Assembly: GCA_026552855.1 (NCBI GenBank) | Contig: JAPMTX010000144.1 | Span: 1 to 49,001 of the forward strand | DNA length: 49,001 nt | Reading direction: 5' to 3' | Source: Candidatus Methanoperedens sp. | Lineage (GTDB): Archaea > Halobacteriota > Methanosarcinia > Methanosarcinales > Methanoperedenaceae | Part shown: one piece after another, positions 9,619-19,618 of the stretch | How positions within the stretch are numbered: the stretch's first letter is position 1 | How the letters are laid out: every line of letters starts with the position of its first letter | Made by a program: the position numbers and the translations under genes | The notes under the pieces: model-generated | Seen by the model: the letters and a program-made list of their open reading frames with translations, nothing else | Told to the model about the DNA's origin: nothing | Database searches by the model: none

Positions 9619-10113
9619 TTATCTATAGCTTCGGAGTATCTCAATCCCCTTTGCCGGAAGCTCAAGTATGCCCGAGTACAGGCGCTCCCTATCCCCGGAT
9701 ACCTTCTTCCCCACAAGCGCGCACATGTGCTCCTGATAGACCTCCTGCACCGTTTTCTTAAAATCAGCATGGAAATAGGTATTTATGATGAAATCATCCA
9801 GGTCGAACTTCTCATCGAAGGTTGGGTCTTTCTCAAACAGCGCAGGAACAGTGACGAGCTTTTTCCCGTCATCAAGCTCGGACAGGAAAACAAAAACAGT
9901 CCTCCCGATGAACGACTTCGCGGCTACCGCCTCAACTTTTCCTCTCAAGCCCTTCCCTTTGACCCCGCTGATCAATAACCCGCAGTAGCCTACTCCGGTT
10001 CTGCTGAGGAAATACCTGACGCTGAAGGATAACTCTACATGCATCAGCGGCACTTTGATCTCGGAACGCTGCATATCCGCTGTTATCTCCTCAAAGCCGT
10101 CTAATATATCCAT
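9619..10113 (-). CDS. Uncharacterised archaeal protein
   Basis: I do not recognise this 164-residue protein. It looks like a soluble alpha/beta protein, with strands such as VPLMHVELSFSVRYFL and RTVFVFLSEL, a Gly/Lys-rich loop GVKGKGLRGK and an acidic stretch FDEKFDLDDF. There is no signal peptide or membrane segment. The frame stays open upstream to 10,212, but the ATG at 10,113 is preferred because the longer form would run almost into purC and its extra 33 residues look non-coding. It is divergent from purC and convergent with the flavoprotein gene, with 25 bases between their stops. Confidence 0.7.
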   Translation of the reverse strand: MDILDGFEEITADMQRSEIKVPLMHVELSFSVRYFLSRTGVGYCGLLISGVKGKGLRGKVEAVAAKSFIGRTVFVFLSELDDGKKLVTVPALFEKDPTFDEKFDLDDFIINTYFHADFKKTVQEVYQEHMCALVGKKVSGDRERLYSGILELPAKGIEILRSYR

Positions 10114-10229
10114 TTTCTCTGGTCCTGAATAATTAATTCGGCTCAATGCACTTAAACTATACCCAGGATGAATGCGGAGCGCGACGGTTATCCATAGAAT
10201 TATATCCCTCAAAATCCTATGAGGTGGCT

Positions 10230-10943
10230 ATGATTAAGCTTGAGGCGCTTTATTCAGGGAAGGCAAAGACAGTATTTAAGACCGATGATCCAGAGAAATT
10301 GATAATGGAGTTCAGGGACAGCCTGACCGCATTTGACGGCAAGAAAAAAAGCGAAGCGCCGAAAAAAGGATACTACAATGCCCGGATATCAGCAAAGCTC
10401 TTCGGATTGCTTGAGGAAAAGGGCATCAAAACGCATTTTGACAGCATGCTCTCTGATACCGAGATGATCGTGGATGCTGTTGAGATCATAAAGATCGAGG
10501 TGATCGTCAGGAACATTGCCGCTGGCTCGATCACGAAAAAGTATCCCTTCAAGACAGGTCAGAAACTTGACCCTCCCATATTGCTTTTCGATTACAAGAG
10601 CGACGAGTACGGCGACCCCATGATCAACGAGGATATCGCCCTTGCTCTCGGACTGGCTTCGAAGAAAGAGCTCTCAAAGATAAAAAAGATGGCTCTTAAG
10701 ATCAATTCGATACTTGTTGATTATCTGGATGAGAAAAACCTCCTGCTCCCCGACTTCAAACTTGAGTTCGGGCGGCGCGGCGGAGAGATAGTACTGGCTG
10801 ATGAGGTCTCATGCGATACCTGCCGCTTCTGGGATAAGACCACAGGCGAATCGCTCGACAAGGACGTGTTCAGGTTCGACAAAGGGGATCTGGTTGCGGC
10901 TTACAGGGAAGTGGCTAAAAGGATAGTGCCTGAGATATTTTGA
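10230..10943 (+). CDS. purC: SAICAR synthetase (purine biosynthesis)
   Basis: PurC joins aspartate to CAIR in de novo purine synthesis. The 237-residue length is typical. Family landmarks are [10 protein letters not shown] near the N terminus, [32 protein letters not shown] and the C-terminal [25 protein letters not shown]-type region. The ATG at 10,230 is chosen over an upstream ATG at 10,146 because GAGGTG sits just before it and homologous proteins begin with the [11 protein letters not shown] stretch. It is transcribed alone; the next gene on this strand lies 211 bases downstream. Confidence 0.96.
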   Translation: MIKLEALYSGKAKTVFKTDDPEKLIMEFRDSLTAFDGKKKSEAPKKGYYNARISAKLFGLLEEKGIKTHFDSMLSDTEMIVDAVEIIKIEVIVRNIAAGSITKKYPFKTGQKLDPPILLFDYKSDEYGDPMINEDIALALGLASKKELSKIKKMALKINSILVDYLDEKNLLLPDFKLEFGRRGGEIVLADEVSCDTCRFWDKTTGESLDKDVFRFDKGDLVAAYREVAKRIVPEIF

Positions 10944-10954
10944 AGTCTCTACTA

Positions 10955-11000
10955 AGTCTACTATGTACTCAAACCGTGTAGACTCTACGAATAATTTTTT
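10955..11000 (+). terminator. Possible purC terminator
   Basis: AGTCTAC (10,955-10,961) is complementary to GTAGACT (10,978-10,984), and a run of T follows at about 10,993-11,000. The stem is short, and archaeal termination often needs only the T-run, so this is a modest call. Confidence 0.4.
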
Positions 11001-11061
11001 TCTGAATAATATTATATATAATCGCATCTTCAGTACAATTTTACTTCAGCAGGAGGAAAAG

Positions 11062-11136
11062 GTGAAAATTATGATCCGAATAGCAACGTATCTGAAAGGT
11101 GGATTTGGTACAAACAGGTTTCAACCAGGAGTATAG
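11062..11136 (+). CDS. Possible 24-residue leader peptide before the KimA-like transporter
   Basis: A very good binding site (AGGAGG, 11,051-11,056) precedes a GTG at 11,062 that opens a 24-codon frame ending at 11,136, only 18 bases before the transporter start. The peptide, MKIMIRIATYLKGGFGTNRF plus four residues, resembles nothing I know. The strong site so close ahead of a gene with a weak one suggests a leader peptide coupled to transporter translation, but a chance ORF cannot be excluded. Confidence 0.35.
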   Translation: MKIMIRIATYLKGGFGTNRFQPGV

Positions 11137-11154
11137 CACAGGGATCATATTATC

Positions 11155-13155
11155 ATGCAGATGCAATCGAAGCCTCCCCTGGCTAAGCGATTGAAGACGC
11201 TGGTTATAGGTGAGGCACGCAACCCTTTCGACTCAAAGATTTTTCATAAACTTTCATTGATAGCGCTTTTTGCCTGGGTCGGGCTGGGGTCAGATGCCCT
11301 TTCCTCTTCCTCCTACGGTCCTGAGGAAGCTTTTCTGGCACTGGGGCAGCATACGTATCTGGCTATCTTTGTGGCTCTGGGCATAACACTGACTATCTTT
11401 GTGATCAGTACGAGCTACTCTCAGATCGTCGAGCTTTTCCCCTCAGGCGGCGGAGGATATCTCGTTGCCAGTAAACTGTTATCTCCGGCTTTCGGGATGC
11501 TGTCCGGCTGTGCGCTGCTCATTGATTATGTACTTACGATCGCCATTTCCATTGCGAGCGGTGTAGATGCGATCTTCAGCTTTTTCCCTGCAGGCTGGCA
11601 TTCGTTCAAACTTGAGTTCGCAATAATAGTAATGCTGATACTTATATTATTGAACCTGCGAGGGGTAAAAGAATCCGTGCTTTCCCTGGTACCCATATTC
11701 ATACTGTTCCTGATCACGCATGTTTTTGTGATAGTATACGCATTCGGCACGCATCTGACGGACCTGCATGTGGTGATAGATAGTACGGCGGCTGATGTTA
11801 ATAACGTGAGTCTTGGGATCGGGTTTGCGGGGATGCTCTTCCTTATTCTGCACTCCTACAGTATGGGTGCAGGAACGTATACTGGAATTGAAGCTGTCAG
11901 CAACGCAATGCCGATACTCAGGGAACCCAGGGTGAAGACTGCCAAACGTACCATGCGCCTTATGGCGATCTCCCTAGCACTCATGGTGATCGGATTAATG
12001 TTCGCCTATATCTTTTACAGCGTTGGGCCACAGTCCGGGAAAACCCTGAATGCTGTTCTATTCGAAAGCATTGCGAAAGACTGGGGGAACCCCGGATACT
12101 ATTTTGTACTCGTGACGCTCATTTCAGAGGCTGTATTGCTTTTCGTGGCAGCACAGACAGGCTTTCTGGACGGTCCGAGGGTGCTGGCGAATATGGCTCT
12201 GGACCGCTGGGTCCCAACGAAGTTCGCCACACTGAGCGACCGTTTTGTGACCCAGAACGGGGTTTTAATAATGGGTATTGCAGCACTGGCGATGATACTT
12301 CTCACGCAGGGTTCGGTCGTATTCCTCGTCGTGCTTTACAGCATTGCGGTCTTCATCACCTTTATCCTCTCCCAGGCAGGAATGGTGCGCTACTGGTGGA
12401 AATTTAAAACGAGGGTTAAACAGTGGAAGAAGAAACTCCTCATTAACGGCATCGGGCTGGTTATGACGGTTTTCATACTTGTGTCGGTGATTATAGTCAA
12501 ATTCAACGAGGGCGGCTGGATAACCCTGCTTATTATTGCTGCATTTGTCGGAGTAGTAACCGTCATAAGACGCCATTATGATTATACTGCTAAACTTATT
12601 AAAAAGCTGAATAACCTTGTACCGGCGGTTAATTCTCCACATCCAGAAGACGCCCTCGGCATAATTAAAAACGGGAAAACGGTTCAGGAGTTTGATCCAC
12701 AGGCTAAAACCGCAGTCTTGCTCGTGAATGGTTTTAATGGGCTGGGGCTTCAGGCACTCTCCAGTATATTCAGGTTATTCGGAAGGATACACAAAAATTT
12801 TATCTTTGTCCAGGTTGGTGTGATCGATGCCGGGGTGTTCAAAGGGACAGAAGAAATCGAGAGTCTCCAGACCCAGGTAAAAGATGAGATAAGTCGCTAT
12901 GTAACTTTTATTCAGCAGCATGGCTATTATGGTGAAGGTTTCACTTCGATAGGTACTGATGTTGTTGATGAGATCGTAAAGATGTCACCGAAGATCTTAG
13001 AGCGTTTTCCGAATGCTGTATTCTTTGGCGGACAGATCGTTTTTCCGAACGGTTCGTGGCTCTCGCGGTGGCTTCATAACTACACTGTTTTTGCCTCGCA
13101 AAAAGTGTTGTATTCCCAGGGAGTCCCTTTTATAATACTGCCTATCAAGGTATAG
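11155..13155 (+). CDS. KimA-like APC-family permease (probable potassium/amino-acid transporter)
   Basis: The 666-residue membrane protein has about 12 hydrophobic segments through residue 480, followed by a cytoplasmic domain of about 180 residues. Near the N terminus it has LGSDALSSSSYGPEEAFLAL, the hallmark of the KimA/APC group (KimA: SSDALSSVAYGPE), and then FPSGGGGYLVASKLL. KimA imports potassium with protons and is regulated by c-di-AMP in Bacillus, so ion uptake is the favoured but unproven function. The soluble tail (about 500-666) begins KTAVLLVNGFNGLG and ends VPFIILPIKV. The start at 11,155 follows a weak GGGA. The gene ends 3 bases from the stop of the next gene, which is convergent. 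Confidence 0.8.
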   Translation: MQMQSKPPLAKRLKTLVIGEARNPFDSKIFHKLSLIALFAWVGLGSDALSSSSYGPEEAFLALGQHTYLAIFVALGITLTIFVISTSYSQIVELFPSGGGGYLVASKLLSPAFGMLSGCALLIDYVLTIAISIASGVDAIFSFFPAGWHSFKLEFAIIVMLILILLNLRGVKESVLSLVPIFILFLITHVFVIVYAFGTHLTDLHVVIDSTAADVNNVSLGIGFAGMLFLILHSYSMGAGTYTGIEAVSNAMPILREPRVKTAKRTMRLMAISLALMVIGLMFAYIFYSVGPQSGKTLNAVLFESIAKDWGNPGYYFVLVTLISEAVLLFVAAQTGFLDGPRVLANMALDRWVPTKFATLSDRFVTQNGVLIMGIAALAMILLTQGSVVFLVVLYSIAVFITFILSQAGMVRYWWKFKTRVKQWKKKLLINGIGLVMTVFILVSVIIVKFNEGGWITLLIIAAFVGVVTVIRRHYDYTAKLIKKLNNLVPAVNSPHPEDALGIIKNGKTVQEFDPQAKTAVLLVNGFNGLGLQALSSIFRLFGRIHKNFIFVQVGVIDAGVFKGTEEIESLQTQVKDEISRYVTFIQQHGYYGEGFTSIGTDVVDEIVKMSPKILERFPNAVFFGGQIVFPNGSWLSRWLHNYTVFASQKVLYSQGVPFIILPIKV

Positions 13156-13158
13156 GCA

Positions 13159-14112
13159 TCAGGCGATAATATCGGAATAATGGAGCGAAGATAGCACAGT
13201 TTTTAAGCCTATCAGGTCGACCAGCAGTATACTGATCCTCACCAGTACCGAGAACGCAAGTGCCGTCGCGGGAAGAATCCCGAACAATGAAAAGACCAGG
13301 ATGACCCCGCCTTCCATTAAACCCAGACCTGCCGGAGATATGGGCACGAACATCAGTATGGTAATCAGCGGGTGAAGCAAAAAGAAAGCTAAGAACGGAA
13401 GCTGGATCCCGAGGGCTTTTCCCAGGTAGAACCACTGCAAACCTGCAAAAACCCACCCGATCATATATAGTATTAAAATAGCGTTGAGGCTGCCTTTTAT
13501 CTGGATACTGCGTTCTTTAAAAGATGAAAGTTTTTCCGTGAATCTTTTGAAAAAAGGCAGCTTACCCATAAATTTTGATGTCATGTTCTCACTATGCCAT
13601 GAGATCATCAACATTAAAATCCCCGCAACCAGCAGGAGGGCAGCGCCGATACTTACCGAAATAAGCAGGTCTTTACTGATAGGTGTACGTGAGGAAATAT
13701 AGAATATAGCCGCGACAGCCCCTGCCACCTTGAGGATAAATTCAATGCCCTGAGGTGCGAAAATGCATGCCATCCCGTCGGTTATCTTGGTCCCGGCATT
13801 TTTTTTCAGTATGGGCGGAGTCAAAAAATACCCGCTCCTTCCCGGGGTTATATCGCCTACAATCATCCCACCCATATGTGAGAAGAATACGGTCGGGAAC
13901 CTGATCTCATATCCGATCCGTATCAACAGGTAGTTCAGGCGACCTGCAAGGATGATATTCAAAAATAAATATGATATACATGCCAGGATGAAAAATAAGT
14001 AATCGGTTTTTATAAGAACGGAAACTATTTCTTTTATATCGAGTTTGCTTAAAATAAAAGCAATGATAAATACGCCTGCGATTATCTGAACAAAAATACT
14101 GCGAGTTCTCAT
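13159..14112 (-). CDS. Flippase-like (lysylphosphatidylglycerol synthetase TM/UPF0104) membrane protein
   Basis: This 317-residue integral membrane protein has about eight hydrophobic segments. Family features are LNIILAGRLNYLLIRIG, FFSHMGGMIVGDITPGRSGYF (the conserved GDxTPGRxG motif of the UPF0104/AglD-like group) and the late PISPAGLGLMEGG. Members are thought to move or transfer lipid-linked groups across the membrane, including in archaeal protein glycosylation and lipid modification. The substrate is unknown. The ATG at 14,112 begins MRTRSIFVQII, leading straight into the first membrane segment. It stands alone, divergent from copA. Confidence 0.8.
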   Translation of the reverse strand: MRTRSIFVQIIAGVFIIAFILSKLDIKEIVSVLIKTDYLFFILACISYLFLNIILAGRLNYLLIRIGYEIRFPTVFFSHMGGMIVGDITPGRSGYFLTPPILKKNAGTKITDGMACIFAPQGIEFILKVAGAVAAIFYISSRTPISKDLLISVSIGAALLLVAGILMLMISWHSENMTSKFMGKLPFFKRFTEKLSSFKERSIQIKGSLNAILILYMIGWVFAGLQWFYLGKALGIQLPFLAFFLLHPLITILMFVPISPAGLGLMEGGVILVFSLFGILPATALAFSVLVRISILLVDLIGLKTVLSSLHYSDIIA

Positions 14113-14281
14113 TATATAGATTTAATATTGTCTTTCATGGTTAAATGCTTTGCATTAGAAGATAGGGGTTGATTTTTAGTAAATTAAGGTTCCTTCCGTG
14201 ATTTTTTTCATTTTTTAAACCATAAAGGACATAACTGAATATATACTATAACATTCTAAAATAAAGTCCGGAGAAAATACA

Positions 14282-17050
14282 TTGGAAGACGTAATCATAA
14301 AGATCAAAGGCATGATGTGCGGGCACTGCGAAAAAGTGATACATGACGCTGCCATGAGCGTTAAAGGCGTCAGAAAAGCAAAAGCCGATTTTAAAAAAGG
14401 CGAAGTGAAAGTCTCATTCGATACTTCCGCAACAGACCTTGAAACAATAAAAAAGGCTATTGCAGCCACAGGATACCAGGTCCTGGAAGAGCCGCAGGCA
14501 TGCCCTGTGCCTTTACCGGCTGAGCGGGCTGCGCCTGAGGTAAAAGAAGCTGCCGGAGCAGGGGCAGCCGGAGCTGGCGAGTTAAGGAAAATAACCCTGG
14601 GCATTACGGGTATGAGCTGCGCCTCATGCGCCCAGAACATCGAGCGTGCGCTCAACAAGTTAAGCGGCGTTCGGAAAGCCTCGGTCAATTTCCCGCTTGA
14701 GCGGGCGGTGGTGGAATACGACCCCTCGCAGGCGAATCCCAAAACAATAGAGAAAACCATCGCAGACGTGGGATATGGGGTGGTAAAGCGCGATATCACG
14801 CTCAAGATAGGCGGGATGCACTGCGCCTCGTGCGCCATCAATATCGAGAAAGCGCTTCTTAAGACCGAAGGAATCGCCTCTGCGAAAGTGAGCTTCCCGC
14901 TTGAGCAGGCTAAAATAACCTACGACCCTGAGCTTATCCCGGTATCGGGCATCAAAAAAGTAATTGGAGATGTCGGTTACACAGCCTCCGAGAAAGTGGA
15001 AAAGGGGGATGCAGACAGGGAGCAGAGAGCAAGAGAGGCTGAGATAAAGCGGCAGAGGACTAATTTTATCATTGCGCTCCTCCTGGCTGTACCGATCTCG
15101 CTCGGCGATATGGGACGAAATCTCGGCTGGGCTTTCGTGCCTGAAATACTGAAGAACGATTACCTGCTCTTCATACTTGCAACGATAGTAATGCTCTTGC
15201 CAGGCAGGCAGTTCTTTGAGGGAACGTACAGGGGGCTGAAGCACGGCGTCACTGACATGAACCTGCTCATCGCCACAGGGACAGGCGCTGCTTACATTAT
15301 CAGCGTAGCCGGGACCTTCTTTAATCTTGGAGAGGCGTACAAGCATACGTACTACGATACCGCAGCCCTGCTTATTATGTTCATTGTGCTCGGACGGTAC
15401 CTAGAAGCGCTCACCAAAGGAAAGACATCAGAGGCTATCCGCAAACTCATGGGATTGCAGGCAAAGACAGCCCGCATTATCGTGGACGGACAGGAAAAAG
15501 AGATACCTGTCGAGAACGTGAAGGTCGGGGATATCGTGATCGTGCGCCCGGGCGAGAAGATACCCGTGGACGGAAAAGTAGTGGAGGGTCTCACCGCGGT
15601 GGATGAATCCATGATAACGGGCGAGAGCATACCGGTCGAGAAGACCGTAGGTTCTGAGGTCATAGGCGCCACAATCAACAAGACAGGGATGATAAAATTC
15701 ACAGCTACAAAAGTGGGCGCGGATACTGCACTGGCGCAGATAATCCAGCTTGTCGAGAACGCACAGACCCAGAAGGCGCCCATCCAGAAGCTTGCTGACA
15801 TTGTAGCCGGGCATTTCATCCTTGCAGTACATGCGCTGGCTCTGCTCACGTTCTTTTTCTGGTTCTTCATCGGGTTTGAATACTTTAATGTACCCGTTAC
15901 CTACGGGATGGGAGCAGAGTCCCCATTCCTGTTCTCACTGCTTATTTCCATAACCGTGCTTATCATCTCGTGCCCCTGCGCCGTGGGGCTTGCAACTCCC
16001 ACTGCTATAATGGTAGGCACGGGAAAAGGAGCTGAGAACGGCATCCTCATCAAGAGCGGCGAGGCGCTTGAGAGGGCGCAGAAGCTTGATACCATCGTGT
16101 TTGATAAGACAGGTACGCTGACGAAAGGAGAGCCTGCGCTCACGGATGTGATCGCCATCAAAGGAACTGAGAATGAGGTGCTCAGGCTTGCGGCTGTTGC
16201 TGAGAAAGGCTCGGAGCATCCGCTCGGAGAGGCGATACTTAAAGGAGCTGTGGTCCGCGGCATCGATATCCCGGATGCGCAGGAATTCAAGGCTATACCA
16301 GGGCGGGGCGTGGAAGTAAAGCACGGCGGGAAGAGGATCCTTATCGGTACACGGAAGCTGATGATGGAGAACGGTATAGACATCACACAGGTAGACAGCA
16401 AGATGGAAAAACTTGAGCACGAGGGCAAAACAGCCATGCTTGTATCGTCTGATAATGAGTTAGCCGGGATAGTCGCAGTGGCTGATACCCTGAAAGAGAA
16501 CTCAAAAGATGCGGTGCACGAACTGCGAAAGAGGGGATATACGGTTGCTATGATAACGGGCGATAACAGGAGAACTGCGGATGCGATAGGGAAGCAGCTT
16601 GATATTGAGACCATACTGGCTGAGGTGCTTCCTGAAGACAAAGCCTCTGAGATAAAGAAACTCCAGGCTGAGGGGAAAAAGGTGGCGATGGTGGGCGACG
16701 GCATAAACGATGCCCCTGCGCTGATGCAGTCGGACGTAGGGATCGCTATCGGGAGCGGTACGGATGTGGCGATAGAATCCGCGCAGATAGTCCTGATAAG
16801 GAATGACGTGCATGACGTGGCAAAAGCCATCAGCCTGAGCAAGCTTACGCTCAATAAAATAAAGCAGAACCTCTTCTGGGCTTTCTTCTATAACTCGGTC
16901 GGTATTCCGATAGCTATGGGCATACTGTATCCTTTCACCCAGCCGCCGTATCTCATCAATCCTGCGCTGGCAGCCGCGGCGATGGCAGCAAGTTCTGTCA
17001 CTGTGACCATGAACACGCTTCTTATGAAGCGCATCAAGTTAAAGGGGTGA
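14282..17050 (+). CDS. copA: Copper-type P1B ATPase with three heavy-metal-binding domains
   Basis: This 922-residue ATPase exports Cu(I) or Ag(I). Three HMA domains lie at the N terminus: GMMCGHC (about residue 10), GMSCASC (about 115) and GMHCASC (about 179). The first is separated from the second by an Ala/Pro-rich linker. The membrane and catalytic parts have the TGES actuator motif, the metal-binding [11 protein letters not shown] segment, the phosphorylation site DKTGTLT, the SEHPLG motif and [13 protein letters not shown] with three GMxCxxC domains points to copper rather than zinc or cadmium. The start is TTG at 14,282 with CGGAG 9 bases upstream and a TATA-like TATATACTAT near 14,240. 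A small membrane gene follows after 4 bases. Confidence 0.95.
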   Translation: MEDVIIKIKGMMCGHCEKVIHDAAMSVKGVRKAKADFKKGEVKVSFDTSATDLETIKKAIAATGYQVLEEPQACPVPLPAERAAPEVKEAAGAGAAGAGELRKITLGITGMSCASCAQNIERALNKLSGVRKASVNFPLERAVVEYDPSQANPKTIEKTIADVGYGVVKRDITLKIGGMHCASCAINIEKALLKTEGIASAKVSFPLEQAKITYDPELIPVSGIKKVIGDVGYTASEKVEKGDADREQRAREAEIKRQRTNFIIALLLAVPISLGDMGRNLGWAFVPEILKNDYLLFILATIVMLLPGRQFFEGTYRGLKHGVTDMNLLIATGTGAAYIISVAGTFFNLGEAYKHTYYDTAALLIMFIVLGRYLEALTKGKTSEAIRKLMGLQAKTARIIVDGQEKEIPVENVKVGDIVIVRPGEKIPVDGKVVEGLTAVDESMITGESIPVEKTVGSEVIGATINKTGMIKFTATKVGADTALAQIIQLVENAQTQKAPIQKLADIVAGHFILAVHALALLTFFFWFFIGFEYFNVPVTYGMGAESPFLFSLLISITVLIISCPCAVGLATPTAIMVGTGKGAENGILIKSGEALERAQKLDTIVFDKTGTLTKGEPALTDVIAIKGTENEVLRLAAVAEKGSEHPLGEAILKGAVVRGIDIPDAQEFKAIPGRGVEVKHGGKRILIGTRKLMMENGIDITQVDSKMEKLEHEGKTAMLVSSDNELAGIVAVADTLKENSKDAVHELRKRGYTVAMITGDNRRTADAIGKQLDIETILAEVLPEDKASEIKKLQAEGKKVAMVGDGINDAPALMQSDVGIAIGSGTDVAIESAQIVLIRNDVHDVAKAISLSKLTLNKIKQNLFWAFFYNSVGIPIAMGILYPFTQPPYLINPALAAAAMAASSVTVTMNTLLMKRIKLKG

Positions 17051-17054
17051 AATC

Positions 17055-17276
17055 ATGGAGAAAAAACTCGGGTTCTACAGCACGCTTGCAAGCCTTGTCA
17101 CGTCCCTGCTCATTGTGCTCCTGTTCTATACTCTTGCAATGCAGAAGGTGCGGGAGAATATGATGTACACGATAGTGGATGTTTATGGAGGGATGGTGTT
17201 TGTGTTCATACTGGCGATGATAGTGGCGGCGTCTATATGGCCGGGGGTTATTGAGAAGAGGATGATAAAACGGTGA
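17055..17276 (+). CDS. Small two-helix membrane protein downstream of copA
   Basis: The 73-residue product has two hydrophobic segments (LASLVTSLLIVLLFYTLAM and GMVFVFILAMIVAASIWPG) and a basic C terminus. It starts at ATG 17,055, four bases beyond the copA stop, with GGGGTGA as binding site, so it is translated from the copA transcript. No metal-binding Cys or His cluster is present, so it is not a chaperone. An accessory or stabilising subunit of the ATPase is possible. I do not recognise a family. Confidence 0.75.
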   Translation: MEKKLGFYSTLASLVTSLLIVLLFYTLAMQKVRENMMYTIVDVYGGMVFVFILAMIVAASIWPGVIEKRMIKR

Positions 17277-17594
17277 TGGCTGGGCTGAGAATTAGAGAAT
17301 GCTGACGGACGCAGATTTAGTTCAGCGTTTATTTGGGCGCATTGGCGGCTGGATTAGCGGGCTGTCGATGCACTAAATGGCATATGGCGTTAATGGCTCA
17401 CTTATGCCTTGTAGAGCGATGGATTGTCACAGACCAAGAAGACTGGAAATCTGAGGCATCAAGGTGGACGCTCAAAGCTTTAGCATTTCCGAAGGACTTC
17501 GGAGATTTATCGTCCTGAGATCGGCGTAGGCTGTTAAAAATCGAAATCAAATATGGCGCTTGCCACAGAAATTTTGGTTTTATTGCAAGCTTTT
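17277..17594. other. Non-coding region with repeat fragment
   Basis: No convincing gene. The segment 17,361-17,400 begins GCTGTCGATGC and ends GGCTCA, like 20,231-20,270, so it appears to be a diverged copy of a dispersed element. A small palindrome TCCGAAGGACTTCGGA lies near 17,489. A 61-codon frame across the region looks like translated repeat rather than a gene. Confidence 0.5.
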
Positions 17595-18647
17595 TTAAAA
17601 TCGAAAAATAATTTTCATTATATAATATAATGGGTTCAATGCTACTTTTTCTGTCGTTTTCCATATTACATTAGCTTTTTTGTATTTTACTTTCTTTTTA
17701 ATTTCGCACAGATTTCTATCTTCAATTATTTTTAGATATTCTTTCAAGTCATTAGAAATCTCTTCCTTATCTCTAGCAGAATTCATGCAATTCAATTTAA
17801 TTATAATTTCGCCTAATTCTTCCGTTAATCCATTTATTCTATATAGAATATCCGTTTTTGCAGCCTTATTTTTTAATCCTGAAATAAAAAGTTGAGAATA
17901 TCTCATTCCCAAAGGAATTGCAAAAAATTTATCCTCAACCGTAATAAACTCTAAAGCATCATGTATAAGATTAGATATTTTTTTCCGGTTTTGTTGTAAA
18001 TCTTCCCATGGTAAAGAAAAACTGAATGAATTTATCTCATCGATTGCCTTTGCAATAAATGAAATTGGAATATCTGAAGTATCGAAAAGACCAGACGATT
18101 TATTTTGAGGAAATACAATTGCAAAAATTGAAATTCCTGGTAATGCTATTAAAAAGAAACTACTAAATGAAAATGCTAACACAATTAACGCATATTTAAT
18201 AACTGAATTATTAGATAGGAATTCAGGAATGTTAGTGCTATTATCTTTAATTGTATTGATGATCAATAATATAAATCCTACCAAAAACATAAACAAAATC
18301 AATAGTATTAATATAACCATAGAAATAAGCAAAACCAGAACAACCATATTCCAAAGTTTTAAAATTTTGGTAATAACATTATAAAACTTGATTTTATAAT
18401 TGTGAGCAGAAAGAAAATCTACTAAATCTCTTGGTAGATACAAATCTAATTTTTTCAAAATATAAGAAATACTATACACACATACAATAGATACAATTAG
18501 AGCTAAAAGCGGAATGCTTTGTAAAGTAATCGCTTTAAAATTAATAAATAAAATTAAAATTTTTGGAATAAAAATAATTAACAATATAGAGATTAGAAGT
18601 GTAGAGCTGTACAAAATTAATTTTCTATGGCTTTTATAGACATTCAT
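17595..18647 (-). CDS. Uncharacterised AT-rich membrane protein
   Basis: I do not recognise this 350-residue protein. It has about five strongly hydrophobic segments, including one after a basic N terminus (LILYSSTLLISILLIIFIP), one around residue 45-65, a long one around 110-150 and one around 165-190. A soluble C-terminal half follows, rich in Lys, Ile and Asn, with no catalytic motif I can name. Codon use is far more AT-rich than that of copA or valS, which suggests recent acquisition, and it sits at the edge of the toxin-antitoxin and repeat island. The ATG at 18,647 lies about 30 bases from a TATA-like TATATATTTT. It could be a defence or superinfection-type membrane effector, but nothing shows that directly. 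Confidence 0.7.
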   Translation of the reverse strand: MNVYKSHRKLILYSSTLLISILLIIFIPKILILFINFKAITLQSIPLLALIVSIVCVYSISYILKKLDLYLPRDLVDFLSAHNYKIKFYNVITKILKLWNMVVLVLLISMVILILLILFMFLVGFILLIINTIKDNSTNIPEFLSNNSVIKYALIVLAFSFSSFFLIALPGISIFAIVFPQNKSSGLFDTSDIPISFIAKAIDEINSFSFSLPWEDLQQNRKKISNLIHDALEFITVEDKFFAIPLGMRYSQLFISGLKNKAAKTDILYRINGLTEELGEIIIKLNCMNSARDKEEISNDLKEYLKIIEDRNLCEIKKKVKYKKANVIWKTTEKVALNPLYYIMKIIFRF

Positions 18648-18830
18648 CTACACGGTAATGTCTAACTTAGTGTATATATTTTATCTTACATATAACAGTA
18701 TGGAGTTTATACCATTTTTGCATCTTATAAAGATTTAAGAATCTTCAGAGGGTGCCCAAATCTCGGCATCTTGAGAATCCTTCTTGATGCTACATATCTT
18801 ATTAGAGCATGCGTTTTATTCTTCTATAGT

Positions 18831-19016
18831 CACAAATCCCGTATAAATGTACGATGCCCACATACAGCGTTTTTTGCATGCTGTCCGTCCTGTGTTTCAA
18901 TACGCTCGCCGACCACCTCCCATCCATTCCCACAGAACCATGGAAGCAGCCCGGCACCCGCAGGTGATCGCCACTTCCTGAGATGAGGAAACTCTTCCCT
19001 CATAATCAGGTTCTTA
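18831..19016. repeat. Dispersed island repeat, copy A (about 186 bp)
   Basis: This matches copy B (21,057-21,231) over its whole length. Shared blocks include AAATGTACGAT, ATCCTGTGTTYCAATAC-type sequence, GCCGACCACCTCCC, ACAGAACCA, GCAGCCCGGC, GATCGCCAC, CTGAGATG and TCAGGTTCT. It ends about 95 bases before the first toxin-antitoxin pair. No ORF is conserved among the copies, so it is likely a non-autonomous element. Confidence 0.8.
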
Positions 19017-19110
19017 AATAATCGTAAAACCAGCGAACTACCGATTCTCTGGAGAAAACCCCTCAGGATCAATACAAATCTTTAAAGTCCATGAAATTCT
19101 ATTTACTCTC

Positions 19111-19335
19111 ATGGATGCTGTAGCCAATCTGGATGAATTAAAATTAGAATTAAAGAAGGAACTGCGGCAGGAGATTCTTACTGAGGTTCTGGATATAATC
19201 CGAGATGAGTTTTATCCTCCTGAAGAAAAAATTCGTAAGGAATTTATAAAAAAGGTTGAGGAAGCCGAGCGCAGGGTAAAGGAAGGTAAGTTTTCAAAAT
19301 ATACCGTAGAAGAGTTTGAAAAAAAGTTCCTTTGA
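19111..19335 (+). CDS. Antitoxin of a RelE/ParE-type pair
   Basis: The 74-residue acidic/basic helical protein (LDELKLELKKELRQEIL, then EERIRKEF-like repeats and a C-terminal VEEFEKKFL) resembles the small antitoxins whose C-terminal tail binds a RelE/ParE toxin. It precedes and overlaps or abuts the toxin gene: its stop ends at 19,335 and the toxin ATG is at 19,338. The tail KYTVEEFEKKFL resembles the conserved antitoxin C terminus (S/T-x-EExxxKFG). Role inferred from motif and order. Confidence 0.7.
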   Translation: MDAVANLDELKLELKKELRQEILTEVLDIIRDEFYPPEEKIRKEFIKKVEEAERRVKEGKFSKYTVEEFEKKFL

Positions 19336-19337
19336 TC

Positions 19338-19601
19338 ATGCCTTATACTATCCAGCTCGATACTGTTTTAGAGACGACACTGAATAAACTTAAAAAGAAG
19401 GATAATTCTCTCTATGAGAGGGTAATACACAAAATAATCGAGATTAGTAAAAATCCTGAGTTGGGCAAACCGCTCCGAAATGTATTAAAAGGCAAAAGGA
19501 GAATTCATATTGGTTCATTTGTTCTTTTTTATTCAATTGATAAGAAAAACGAGACTGTAACTTTCCTTGAGTTCGAACATCACGATAAAGCGTATCGATA
19601 A
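19338..19601 (+). CDS. RelE/ParE-family toxin
   Basis: The 87-residue product has the fold pattern of RelE-type mRNA interferases: a short strand (YTIQLD), two helices (TLNKLKKKDNSLYERVIHKI, EISKNPELGKPL), then strands RRIHIGSFVLFYSID and TVTFLEFEHHDKAYR. The last strand with HHDKAYR corresponds to the catalytic tail xxHRxxxY of the family. The ATG at 19,338 is chosen; a TTG at 19,332 would overlap the antitoxin stop. Members cleave ribosome-bound mRNA; the Arg/His/Tyr residues needed are present, so it appears intact. Confidence 0.8.
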   Translation: MPYTIQLDTVLETTLNKLKKKDNSLYERVIHKIIEISKNPELGKPLRNVLKGKRRIHIGSFVLFYSIDKKNETVTFLEFEHHDKAYR

Positions 19602-19618
19602 TGTGCACCTGAAGTTGA

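Noticed and set aside
17333-17518. 61-codon frame on the plus strand
   Set aside because: It runs through a diverged dispersed repeat, lacks a binding site, and is not supported by codon use.
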